From Bacteroidales bacterium (GTDB taxonomy: Bacteria > Bacteroidota > Bacteroidia > Bacteroidales > UBA932): DNA of 60,755 nt. This document shows, in pieces, positions 33,783 through 41,887 of this stretch (positions are counted from its first letter, which is position 1; each line of letters begins with the position of its first letter). The notes below the pieces were generated by a model. It was given only the letters and a program-made list of their open reading frames with translations. It did no database searches and was not told where the DNA came from. The stretch is taken from positions 1-60,755 of the forward strand of contig JAFQGK010000036.1 in the NCBI GenBank assembly GCA_017398335.1, read 5' to 3'. The translations under genes were made by a program, and so were the position numbers.

Positions 33783-34706
33783 TTATTGCATCTTAATGAA
33801 CTTCTCGGCGTCAAGCGCAGCACGGCATCCTGAAGCCGCAGCCGTAATGGCCTGCCTGTAGAGCGGATCCTGAACATCTCCGGCAGCAAAGACTCCGTCG
33901 ACATTAGTCCTGGAGGTCTTTCCGTCAGTAATGATATAGCCCTCCTTATCAACCTTCACCCACTGGCTGAACAATTCTGAGTTAGGATGATGTCCTATCG
34001 CAAGGAAGAAGCCATCCACAGCGATATCGAAGACCTCACCGTCCTTCCTGACGAGTCTGGCCCCGGTCACTCCTGCATCATCGCCAAGAATCTCCTGAGT
34101 GTTGCAGTTCCAGAGGATCTCTATGTTTTCCGTTGCCATTACCCTCTCCTGCATAGCCTGAGAGGCTCTGAGAACATCTCTTCTGACAATCATATATACT
34201 TTTCTGCACAATCCGGCAAGATAAGTAGCTTCCTCGCAGGCAGTGTCACCGCCTCCTACAACCGCTACCGTCTTCCTGCGATAGAAGAAGCCGTCACATG
34301 TAGCGCATGCAGACACGCCAAGACCCTTGAATCTGGTTTCAGATGGAAGTCCGAGATATTTTGCAGTCGCTCCAGTGGCAATGATAAGAGTCTCTGCTAG
34401 AATCTCCCTGTCACCATCCACCGTAATCTTGAAGGGTCTCTCGGACAAATCTGCCGATGTTACGGTTCCGACACGGAGATCGGCTCCCAGACGCATCGCC
34501 TGAGCCTTCATCGTTTCCATAAGAGCCTGACCACCTATACCGTTCTCAAATCCCGGATAATTTTCAATATCAGTTGTGGTCGTAAGCTGTCCACCAGGCT
34601 GCAGACCCTCATAAAGGACAGGAGCCATATCAGCCCTTGCCCCATATATAGCAGCAGTATATCCTGCAGGACCGCCGCCTATGATAAGACATTTTACTGT
34701 TTCCAT
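33783..34706 (-). CDS. trxB: Thioredoxin-disulfide reductase
   Basis: The start is ATG 34706 (METVKCLIIGGGPAGYTAAIY); a longer frame adds 15 unsupported residues. The 307-aa flavoprotein has FAD motif GGGPAG, the redox-active CxxC in SACATCDGFFYRRK, NADPH motif VAVVGGGDTACEEA and the closing GVFAAGDVQDPLYRQAITAAASGCRAALDAE. It reduces thioredoxin with NADPH in the cytoplasm. A -7 box at 34729-34736 precedes it, so it may head the trxB-bamD-rpoZ-recN string. Confidence 0.96.
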   Translation of the reverse strand: METVKCLIIGGGPAGYTAAIYGARADMAPVLYEGLQPGGQLTTTTDIENYPGFENGIGGQALMETMKAQAMRLGADLRVGTVTSADLSERPFKITVDGDREILAETLIIATGATAKYLGLPSETRFKGLGVSACATCDGFFYRRKTVAVVGGGDTACEEATYLAGLCRKVYMIVRRDVLRASQAMQERVMATENIEILWNCNTQEILGDDAGVTGARLVRKDGEVFDIAVDGFFLAIGHHPNSELFSQWVKVDKEGYIITDGKTSRTNVDGVFAAGDVQDPLYRQAITAAASGCRAALDAEKFIKMQ

Positions 34707-34728
34707 ATCCAATAAATTGCGCAATTTA

Positions 34729-34736
34729 CAAATATA
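34729..34736 (-). promoter_or_regulatory. -7 box upstream of trxB
   Basis: TATATTTG on the minus strand fits TAnnTTTG, 23 nt before the trxB ATG. The -33 region is weak. Confidence 0.45.
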
Positions 34737-34784
34737 CGATTGTTTTTGCATTTAAGAAACGAAAGCCCCTGAATATTACAAAAA

Positions 34785-35588
34785 TCAGACCTTCATCAGC
34801 ATATGCTTGACCTTTCTGTATATCCAGCCGAGCAGGCAATCCGGAAGAATCACGATAAATGGCCAGAATATCTTGTTAAGCAACCCAGGCATCGTACCTC
34901 TGCGTCTCCTGAATGTAGCCCTCAATGCTTTATCAACCGCCTTTTCTGGAGTAATCATAACCATCAGATTTCTGGCCAGCTTTCTAAGGCTGTCCTTCAA
35001 CGGTATGAGAGGCGTATCCACTGCACCGAAATATGCATTGGTTACACTGACTCCTGTCTTCTGGCACTCTATTCTCAGTTCCCGCGAATAATCTCGCACG
35101 AAACGCTTTGTGTTGCCATACATACCGATTCCAGGCCATGACATCCATGCGGCAAGCGAAGATATATTAAGTATATAACCGCATCCCCTCTCCTTCATTC
35201 CGTTGACATATTTGCGGCAAAGCATAAGGGGAGTAACCATATGGACCATCATTATAAGGTTGAGCATCCTCTCTGAGGTCTCGGCTATGCCCTGACAATA
35301 CATGACTCCGGCATTGTTCACGAGGACTTCCACTTTGCAGCCTGCCTCCTCCGTAGCATTCCAGATGCGGTCAGCAGCATCCGTTGCCGACAGATCCTGG
35401 ACAAAAGGCAATATTTTACAAGACGGCACGGAGTTCCGAACCATAGCCGCAGTCTCGTCCAGACCTCTGGCATTGATATCCACTATCACAAGATTATATC
35501 CCTTGGCCGCAAGTCTTTCAGCATATATGCGGCCCATTCCGGACGCTGCTCCGGTCACGAGGGCATATGTTTCAAAATTTCCGGACAT
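34785..35588 (-). CDS. Short-chain dehydrogenase/reductase
   Basis: The start is ATG 35588 (MSGNFETYALVTGAASGMG). The 267-aa Rossmann protein has the TGxxxGxG cofactor motif (TGAASGMGRIYAERLA), NNAGVMY, the catalytic Ser in ILNISSLAAWMSWPG and Tyr/Lys in YGNTKRFVRDYS (YxxxK with Asn-Thr between). A hydrophobic C-terminal end (NKIFWPFIVILPDCLLGWIYRKVKHMLMKV) suggests membrane association like the long-chain 17-beta-HSD/DHRS-like group. The substrate is unknown; lipid or fatty-acid derivatives would fit the tail. Confidence 0.9.
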   Translation of the reverse strand: MSGNFETYALVTGAASGMGRIYAERLAAKGYNLVIVDINARGLDETAAMVRNSVPSCKILPFVQDLSATDAADRIWNATEEAGCKVEVLVNNAGVMYCQGIAETSERMLNLIMMVHMVTPLMLCRKYVNGMKERGCGYILNISSLAAWMSWPGIGMYGNTKRFVRDYSRELRIECQKTGVSVTNAYFGAVDTPLIPLKDSLRKLARNLMVMITPEKAVDKALRATFRRRRGTMPGLLNKIFWPFIVILPDCLLGWIYRKVKHMLMKV

Positions 35589-35619
35589 AAACAAATAGTA
35601 TATACAATTCAAACGGGCG

Positions 35620-35627
35620 CAAAATTA
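35620..35627 (-). promoter_or_regulatory. -7 box upstream of SDR gene
   Basis: TAATTTTG on the minus strand fits TAnnTTTG, 32 nt before the ATG at 35588. It sits in the sequence CGGGCGCAAA-nnTTA, which also occurs at the DASS promoter (4941-4954). Confidence 0.45.
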
Positions 35628-35674
35628 CCAATTTTAGACGAAAGACAGAAAAAAAGCGGGAACATTTTTACAAT

Positions 35675-35706
35675 TTTGAATTTTTCAAAATTATTATTTA
35701 TATTTG
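35675..35706 (+). promoter_or_regulatory. Bacteroidota promoter of Fur-like regulator
   Basis: -33 TTTG (35675-35678), a 20-bp spacer and -7 TATATTTG (35699-35706) match the consensus well. The ATG at 35727 follows 21 nt later. Confidence 0.7.
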
Positions 35707-35726
35707 CAGCCTAAAGTCAGACAAAA

Positions 35727-36176
35727 ATGCTTACACACAGATGCCCAAACATAGAGGAATTCAAGGAAATCCTCAAGAAACACTCGCTTAAAGCCACTCC
35801 TCAGAGACTGGCGGTCCATGAAGCCATGACTGTCCTGGGCCATGCCTCTGCCGACATGGTGACCGAAGAAATCCAGAAGCAGGGCAAGGCGAAAGTGACG
35901 GTTGCATCTGTCTACAACATTCTGACCCAGCTGGCCATGCTTGGCGTATACCACCATCGTATGAGCTGCAACAACAAGATGTACTTCGACGTCAACACCT
36001 TCTATCACTGCCACCTGTATGATCAGGAGAACCATACATATAAGGATGTGATAGACGACGACCTCATAGCTTTGATACAGTCACATCTGGGACGTCGTAA
36101 ATTCAGGGGCTATAAGGTCGAAGGTATTGACATTCAGATTATCGGACGTCCGACAAAAAGAAAGTATACTGTCTAA
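35727..36176 (+). CDS. Fur family transcriptional regulator lacking the CxxC zinc motifs
   Basis: This 149-aa protein has the Fur winged helix: FKEILKKHSLKATPQRLAVHEAMTVLGHASADMVTEEI and the recognition helix VTVASVYNILTQLAMLGVYH. The dimerisation domain is atypical: where Fur/PerR have HHHxxCxxCG, this has TFYHCHLYDQENHTYKDVIDDDLI, and there is no second CxxC. It therefore lacks the usual structural zinc site, though His/Asp/Glu residues for a regulatory metal remain. It is probably a PerR-like peroxide or metal sensor, by fold and not by any confirmed ligand. It is convergent with cstA with a four-base stop overlap. Confidence 0.85.
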   Translation: MLTHRCPNIEEFKEILKKHSLKATPQRLAVHEAMTVLGHASADMVTEEIQKQGKAKVTVASVYNILTQLAMLGVYHHRMSCNNKMYFDVNTFYHCHLYDQENHTYKDVIDDDLIALIQSHLGRRKFRGYKVEGIDIQIIGRPTKRKYTV

Positions 36177-37639
36177 AGCTGTTTTCTAAGCTTCGCACAC
36201 TTGATTATGCAGAAGATGAATGCGGCAAGTGCCACTGATATTCCTGCAGCATAGCCTATTATCGGCTTGAGGTGGAAACCGAGAGGTGATATGATTATGA
36301 AGCTGATGCACACGAAGGTAAGGAAGGTCGCAGGAACCGAACACATCCAGTGAGGTCTGCCCTTTGTGGTCAGATAAGCTGCGCCGGTCCACATGACCAG
36401 AGCCGCCAAAGTCTGGTTCGCAATTCCAAGATAGTTCCATGCTGTTGAAAAATCGACCTTGCAGAAGAAGAATGCAACAACAAATACCGGAAGGCACACC
36501 ACAAGTCTCTTGACTACAGGCTTCTGGTCATACTTGAAAAGGTCGGCAATCGAAAGACGGAGGCTTCTGAAGGCTGTGTCTCCTGATGTAATCGGGCATA
36601 TCACCACACCAAGAATGGCGATGACAGCACCCACCTTACCAAGCCAGCTCCTGCATATGATGTCCACGAGATCCGCCGCCTGTGCATTCTTTATAAGCTG
36701 TCCGTTAACTTCTACACCGGCATCTGTCATAGCTGCATTAAGTCCCTCCGGACCACCGAAATACGTCATTGCGGCAGTTGCCCAGACCATGGCGACTATA
36801 CCCTCGGCAATCATAGCGCCATAGAATACAGGACGGGCATGCTTCTCATTCTTCAGACAACGGGCCATCATAGGTGACTGGGTGGCGTGGAAACCGGAAA
36901 TAGCACCGCAGGAAATGACAATGAACATCATCGGTATAAGGATATTCCCTTCCGGATTGAAATGCCAGTTCTTGAGCATGGCAGGAGTAAGTTCCACCAT
37001 TTCATGAGTACCGTTGAGGTCTCCCACAATCATAGCTATTCCTACACCGAAAGCCATGAACAGAAGAATCGCTCCCATGAACGGATAAATCGAGCCGATG
37101 ATCTTGTCCACAGGAAGGAGGGTGGCCAAAATATAATAACCGAAAATAATATACAGCCATACTTCCTTATCCCAACCGGTCAGATTTGCCATAAGCCCTG
37201 AAGGTCCGATAACGAAGGACACTCCGACTGCCATCAGAAGGAAGGCCACGACGAAATTCACGACGCCCTTCATCTTTGATCCGAGGTACTTGGAGGTAAT
37301 GTCAGGCATGTTGACACCCCCATTATGGATTGACATCATTCCGGCAAAGAAGTCATGTACGGCTCCCATGAAAATACATCCGAACACAATCCATAGATAT
37401 GCAGCAGGACCGAATGCTGCTCCTGATACTGCTCCGAAGATAGGGCCAAGGCCCGCAATGTTCAGAAACTGGATTACAAAGACCTTCCACGTAGGTATCG
37501 GAGTAAAGTCAACTCCATCAGCCTTTTCATATGCTGGGGTCTTTCTCGATGGGTCAATGTCAAGATAGCGTTCAACCACCTTACCATAAACAAGATAGCC
37601 TGCCACAAGAAGCAGGATGGCAACAATAAAGGTTATCAT
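36173..37639 (-). CDS. cstA: CstA family carbon-starvation/peptide transporter
   Basis: The start is ATG 37639 (MITFIVAILLLVAGYLVYG); an upstream frame start adds an unlikely polar leader. The 488-aa polytopic protein has the CstA hallmarks YGKVVERYLDIDPSRKTPAY, DFTPIPTWKVFVIQFLNIAGLGPIFGAVSGAAFGPAAYLWIVFGCIFMGAVHDFFAGM, and SGFHATQSPMMARCL. CstA proteins import peptides or pyruvate under starvation. This is the short form (no long C-terminal extension), usual in Bacteroidota. A promoter lies at 37660-37690. Confidence 0.93.
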   Translation of the reverse strand: MITFIVAILLLVAGYLVYGKVVERYLDIDPSRKTPAYEKADGVDFTPIPTWKVFVIQFLNIAGLGPIFGAVSGAAFGPAAYLWIVFGCIFMGAVHDFFAGMMSIHNGGVNMPDITSKYLGSKMKGVVNFVVAFLLMAVGVSFVIGPSGLMANLTGWDKEVWLYIIFGYYILATLLPVDKIIGSIYPFMGAILLFMAFGVGIAMIVGDLNGTHEMVELTPAMLKNWHFNPEGNILIPMMFIVISCGAISGFHATQSPMMARCLKNEKHARPVFYGAMIAEGIVAMVWATAAMTYFGGPEGLNAAMTDAGVEVNGQLIKNAQAADLVDIICRSWLGKVGAVIAILGVVICPITSGDTAFRSLRLSIADLFKYDQKPVVKRLVVCLPVFVVAFFFCKVDFSTAWNYLGIANQTLAALVMWTGAAYLTTKGRPHWMCSVPATFLTFVCISFIIISPLGFHLKPIIGYAAGISVALAAFIFCIIKCAKLRKQL

Positions 37640-37659
37640 TTCGATTATTAATTTGGTCT

Positions 37660-37690
37660 CAAATTTAGTCAGTTTAGTTTTCAAATGCAA
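37660..37690 (-). promoter_or_regulatory. Bacteroidota promoter of cstA
   Basis: On the minus strand TTG (37690-37688) and TAAATTTG (37667-37660) are spaced by 20 bp, about 20 nt before the cstA ATG. The match to TTG-N19-TAnnTTTG is good. Confidence 0.55.
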
Positions 37691-37742
37691 CGATTAGTAA
37701 GAAGAAAGCATCTATATGCCGCACAACATTTTTTATACATTT

Positions 37743-38558
37743 ATGAGAATTTTTAACAGAATACTTATTTGCATTACAGCAGGATTAATTATGTTCAATA
37801 TGACTTCCTGCAAGAAAGACGACACTTTAAGGTACGGAAACGTGACTATGGGAAACCTCGTGGACGGAAAGTTCATCAGCGATCAGGGAAACACATTCAA
37901 TATGGTGGAGATGAACACAACCGTGGACCTGAAGAAATTCAGACGCGGCATCATGCAATGTGACGTTCTCAGGGAAACCGGCGAGAAGGAATATGATGTC
38001 AGGGTCACATATATGGATACAGTCTTCACAAAGGCTCCTGTGCTGGCCAGCATTGCGGCTGAAGACGAAGAGATGATGGTCGAGGATCCTATTTATATCG
38101 ATCAGCGATGGATATCGGGAGGATATCTGAACATGTACATCATCTTCGAAATCCAGGTCAATCCTATACTCAAGGACAGCAAGCATATGATCAACCTTGT
38201 GGCAGACGACTCTGCAGCCGAAACCGGCAAATACACATTTACATTGAGACACAATGCATTCGGTGAGACCTTCAAGGGCACAGAGAAGGAAGATAGCGGA
38301 GAGGCCGGTGTGGTATCCCTGTCATCCAGTCAGATATCATGGGGATTTGCGGGCTGCTACGTCAGCTTCCCTATCTCTGAGCTGATCACCGACAACAATG
38401 CAGAAGTCACATTGAATTGGAAGAGTCATGTCGTAACCGGAAACTCATGGAGTTCTGCCATTGAAGACAAGACATATAAATTCAATTACAGCAAAGATTA
38501 TTTTGAACATGCTCCATTGAACATAAAGAGCAAGACCGTAACAGCAACGGTAGAATAA
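37743..38558 (+). CDS. NigD-like lipoprotein
   Basis: The start is ATG 37743, giving a lipoprotein signal (MRIFNRILICITAGLIMFNMTSC); the longer frame adds nine residues. The 271-aa protein has an N-terminal OB-like part (YGNVTMGNLVDGKFISDQGNTFNMVEMN; GIMQCDVLRETGEKEYDVRVTYMDTV) and a C-terminal beta domain with QRWISGGYLNMYIIFEIQV and KHMINLVADD, as in Bacteroidota NigD-like proteins. The function is unknown. It is a single-gene unit between divergent cstA and a strong terminator. Confidence 0.72.
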   Translation: MRIFNRILICITAGLIMFNMTSCKKDDTLRYGNVTMGNLVDGKFISDQGNTFNMVEMNTTVDLKKFRRGIMQCDVLRETGEKEYDVRVTYMDTVFTKAPVLASIAAEDEEMMVEDPIYIDQRWISGGYLNMYIIFEIQVNPILKDSKHMINLVADDSAAETGKYTFTLRHNAFGETFKGTEKEDSGEAGVVSLSSSQISWGFAGCYVSFPISELITDNNAEVTLNWKSHVVTGNSWSSAIEDKTYKFNYSKDYFEHAPLNIKSKTVTATVE

Positions 38559-38576
38559 ACATCGGCATCAAAACTG

Positions 38577-38614
38577 AAACACCTGCAACCCTCATCGGAT
38601 TGCAGGTGTTTTTT
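38577..38614 (+). terminator. Terminator after NigD-like gene
   Basis: A perfect 12-bp stem (38577-38588 with 38600-38611; AACACCTGCAA against TTGCAGGTGTT) is followed by a T6 run on the plus strand. Confidence 0.92.
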
Positions 38615-38641
38615 ATATGCTCTTATCTACTGTTATTTTGT

Positions 38642-41620
38642 CTACAATTGGTAAGTAACAGCAAGGCCATCAACTCTTACCTGAGCTGTAAATGAAGCTA
38701 TGGTAAATGAATTTACCGGAGTCTCAAACTCTACCGTCACCTTATCTGATGACACAGATACAGTCGCGCCTGAGATTGTACCGATTGATGTTTTCATAGT
38801 TGTTGCATAAGAAGCACTGTTACAATCAAATATAATCTTCACCATATTGTTCATTTCAACCGTAGCGGACGAACTCGCATAGAGTCTTATTGGCTTGTAA
38901 TAGGATGTATTGACATTGCTGGTTGAGGAAGCCTTATCATTTGTGAAGGTTATACCGTTCTCGACCCACACCTGCTGAGCTGTCGTTCCCACTGTTCTTT
39001 TCGCTGTGTCATCAAAAGTCAAAGTTGCCTCTGCAACAGCAGGACCATCACTGAAGGTACAATTTGCCGTTGCAACAAAAGAATCCAGGAATCCATCCTT
39101 GCCTGCATAAGCTTTTACCACGCAATCTGCAGTAATAGCAACAGGTTCTGAATAAGCCACATACTCAGCATTATCCACTGAATAATAAACTGTTGCTCCA
39201 TCAGTACTGCAAGTTATTTCAACAAGGTTGTTCAAGCAAGATATCTCAGGAGTCGCGCATCCGTCCTTATGGCTTTCATAATAACCACTTACCACCTGTG
39301 CAACCCCATTGTAATCGCCTCGGTTTCCGACTACGGTCAGTTCATCACCTACTGCAAGGCCAATATCAGCAATGTCAGCAATCTCGCCAGGTCCCATACG
39401 ATAAATAAGTATTTCGTTTGTACCATCCGAAATTGTCAACTCAGCATTATTATATGACGAACTTATCGATTTAATCGATATGATTCTACCAGTCAGTCTG
39501 TACCAATCAGAAGCCGACACTTCTGCCGCCACAAACTCAGGAATAGTAACATTGCTGATTGTCACAGTCGGTGCTTCTTTATCTTCATGACTTACATAAA
39601 CTCCACTCGCCAACTGCACCGAGCCATTATACTGGCTCCAGACTCCGGCAACTGTCAGGACATCTCCGACAGTAAGGCCAAGCTGATCTAATGCAGTGCC
39701 GTTTTCTGCTGCAGTCATCCTATAGATATAGAGTTCATTACCAGCTTCATCCGCAATAGTAAGGGTAGCATTTCCATAAGATGTATTAATCTCATTTATA
39801 TTTACTATTGTTCCTGTCACTGTATACACGACATTATCCGCTGCAGTCATCGCAAGGAATTCAGCTATTGTAAGGGTATTCACAACAGGCGCTCCCTCCT
39901 GGGTGACAGCAATGACCTTACTATAGATATTACCTTCGAGATCATTACCATTGATTCTGATATAAGCGACTCGCTCTTCTGCTGAATTAGCTAGAGCCAC
40001 ATAAGTGAGTCCACCCTCTGTCAAAGAAACTGTGAGCCAGTCACAATCTTGAGTACATGCTTCATCAGCCCAGGTGCTGACCTCCAGATCTTCCAGATTC
40101 TCATATGTAAATGTCACGGTACCAGAGGCTTCTTCTTTTGCAAGTTCCAAAGTTTCCTGAACAGTAATTGACGGAACAGTTTCTGCAGGTTCGTCACCAG
40201 TTATCCTCTTATAAAGATATATTTCACTGCTTCCTGCACCATTTGTATAATTAGAAGCATCATATGCATTATAACAACGCCAATCCTGATTATTATACAC
40301 TCCAAGATATCTTGAGGTAGCATTACACTTGAAAACAAATGCATTTGAGTTAGACGCATGCTGTTCAATTGTCCATACATTATTTGCGTTTGTTCCGACT
40401 CTCACGCCATTGTTTGTCGCTGTTGTATAAAGGTAATTGGTTGTCTGACCCGCTACTGCCAGCTTATAGTTTCCTGCTGTCCCGCTGATATCAAGCATCA
40501 TGGCATCAGTTACGCCATAAAGGAGGTTATCTTCCACAGATACACTTGTATTGAATGTCGGAGCTGCAGACGTTCCGTTCGTTGTTATAAGGGCACCTGT
40601 CTTGGTTGATGTTCTGGCAACTAAGACATATGTACCGGTTGAAACACCTTCTGCCGGAGAAACCGCAACCCACGATATCTTTTCCTTCTCTACTCTTTCT
40701 GCACTTTCCATATTGACAGCAAGAATATTACGGGCATTCTGCTTGAAAGTCTTCTCGATACCGGTAATCTCACGAGTATAAGTAGCACAATCTGTTTCCA
40801 CTACGACCTTAAGTGAAGTCAGGGTAGCCGGAAGACAGCAAGCCCAGAACTCCAGATTGCCGTTTGCATCAATCGACAGATTTCCTCCACCGATCTCTAT
40901 AACATTTGACTCTGCATTATTATTTGTAACCTCACCAGTCAAAAGATTAACTTTCTGGCTACCGACAAGATTAGCACCTTCCTGCGCTGTCAGAGTGATG
41001 CCTGAGACTCTCTCACCCTCATTTACTCCAAGAGACTTCAATGTTATATTTGCATGAGCGACAAGGCGGGTCCATTTCATGGAGATTGTTTCACCTTGAG
41101 CCGGACGCGAAGTAAATTCACCTACTGAAACTCCTGTCATCAAATCAGCCGCCGCATCGAATGAAGCCGCCCCAGGTGTCTGTATAGCAGGGATTTCAAG
41201 TGTCGCTACCGGAGCTTCGGAAAAGCTGGTTGATGCCGGTGCCGGATAAACACCATAAAAAACGTGTGCACCCTCAGTTGTTCCAGTATAGTTTGTAGAA
41301 ACATTAAACTGAGCTGTTTCTGCTGCTTCCGTCAACTGATCGGACTTATAAAGTTTCGCATCACCTGAAGCATTACCTGAAGCATTCTGCCATGCACCAT
41401 TAACAGTATAAGCAACAGAAATCCTGTCACCTGCAGACCATTGGACAGTAGTTCCTGTCCACTCAGTCTTAGTTTCATCGGCAAAGGATGGTTTCTCTGA
41501 CACAAAGCTGAGAACAACCTCCTGAGCATCCTCAGGAGCAGTGATTTCTTGCTTCTGACAAGACACGAATGCCATTGCAACTGCTGCAAAAAGCATTACA
41601 ATCGAATTGATTCTTTTCAT
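38642..41620 (-). CDS. Multidomain surface lipoprotein: fimbrillin-like, BACON, two OB-fold repeats, chitobiase-like domain
   Basis: The start is ATG 41620 (MKRINSIVMLFAAVAMAFVSC, lipoprotein signal); 992 aa. Approximate order: fimbrillin-like N-terminus (30-310; WSAGDRISVAYTVNG, FYGVYPAPAS, LEIPAIQTPG). A trefoil-like segment follows (320-480; YLYTTATNNGVRVGTN, RYLGVYNNQDWRCY), then BACON (490-580; CDWLTVSLTEGGLTY). Two related OB-type repeats come next (585-680 and 690-785; VVYTVTGTIVNINEINTSYG and WYRLTGRIISIKSISSSYN, each ending in GxxYxSHxD). A chitobiase-C-terminal-like domain (790-855; TPEISCLNNLVEITCSTDGATVYYS) and a beta-rich cap complete it. It is probably a surface adhesin or polymer-binding protein. 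It forms an operon with the 52-aa gene 13 bp upstream. Confidence 0.82.
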   Translation of the reverse strand: MKRINSIVMLFAAVAMAFVSCQKQEITAPEDAQEVVLSFVSEKPSFADETKTEWTGTTVQWSAGDRISVAYTVNGAWQNASGNASGDAKLYKSDQLTEAAETAQFNVSTNYTGTTEGAHVFYGVYPAPASTSFSEAPVATLEIPAIQTPGAASFDAAADLMTGVSVGEFTSRPAQGETISMKWTRLVAHANITLKSLGVNEGERVSGITLTAQEGANLVGSQKVNLLTGEVTNNNAESNVIEIGGGNLSIDANGNLEFWACCLPATLTSLKVVVETDCATYTREITGIEKTFKQNARNILAVNMESAERVEKEKISWVAVSPAEGVSTGTYVLVARTSTKTGALITTNGTSAAPTFNTSVSVEDNLLYGVTDAMMLDISGTAGNYKLAVAGQTTNYLYTTATNNGVRVGTNANNVWTIEQHASNSNAFVFKCNATSRYLGVYNNQDWRCYNAYDASNYTNGAGSSEIYLYKRITGDEPAETVPSITVQETLELAKEEASGTVTFTYENLEDLEVSTWADEACTQDCDWLTVSLTEGGLTYVALANSAEERVAYIRINGNDLEGNIYSKVIAVTQEGAPVVNTLTIAEFLAMTAADNVVYTVTGTIVNINEINTSYGNATLTIADEAGNELYIYRMTAAENGTALDQLGLTVGDVLTVAGVWSQYNGSVQLASGVYVSHEDKEAPTVTISNVTIPEFVAAEVSASDWYRLTGRIISIKSISSSYNNAELTISDGTNEILIYRMGPGEIADIADIGLAVGDELTVVGNRGDYNGVAQVVSGYYESHKDGCATPEISCLNNLVEITCSTDGATVYYSVDNAEYVAYSEPVAITADCVVKAYAGKDGFLDSFVATANCTFSDGPAVAEATLTFDDTAKRTVGTTAQQVWVENGITFTNDKASSTSNVNTSYYKPIRLYASSSATVEMNNMVKIIFDCNSASYATTMKTSIGTISGATVSVSSDKVTVEFETPVNSFTIASFTAQVRVDGLAVTYQL

Positions 41621-41633
41621 AGCGTGCAAATGT

Positions 41634-41792
41634 TTAAATTTCTCCTAAGTCAAAATCATTGTCATAGCCATTGTCAGCCCTGTCAAATTCGCCGCTCTGG
41701 CATAATACACCTTCGCTCTGAATATAGAGCAAAGTGGCGGAAGGAGACTCATATCTGAGCTCCTCGCAATTAATTTTTTTGTTTGAAGTCAT
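41634..41792 (-). CDS. 52-aa peptide gene preceding fimbrillin-like protein
   Basis: The minus-strand frame ATG 41792 to TAA 41634 encodes 52 aa with no signal peptide. It starts MTSNKKINCEELRYESPSAT, continues LLYIQSEGVLCQSGEF and ends in a strongly acidic tail (DRADNGYDNDFDLGEI). It has its own promoter-like box at 41842-41849 and a leader of about 43 nt, and sits 13 bp upstream of the large lipoprotein gene. Small proteins with an 'SEGVLCxSG' core and acidic tail occur, from memory, beside fimbrillin-like genes in Bacteroidales, which supports it being real. The function is unknown; export or assembly of the partner is one possibility. Confidence 0.7.
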   Translation of the reverse strand: MTSNKKINCEELRYESPSATLLYIQSEGVLCQSGEFDRADNGYDNDFDLGEI

Positions 41793-41841
41793 ATTATCTA
41801 GTGTTAATATTGTTTACGTTATGATTTTTGCTTTAATTGGA

Positions 41842-41869
41842 CAAATTTATCAAAAACACGACAAGACAA
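41842..41869 (-). promoter_or_regulatory. Promoter of 52-aa peptide/fimbrillin-like operon
   Basis: On the minus strand TTG (41869-41867) and TAAATTTG (41849-41842) are spaced by 17 bp, slightly short of the usual 19. It lies 50 nt before the 52-aa start codon. Confidence 0.5.
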
Positions 41870-41887
41870 CAATAGTTTGGAGAGATT

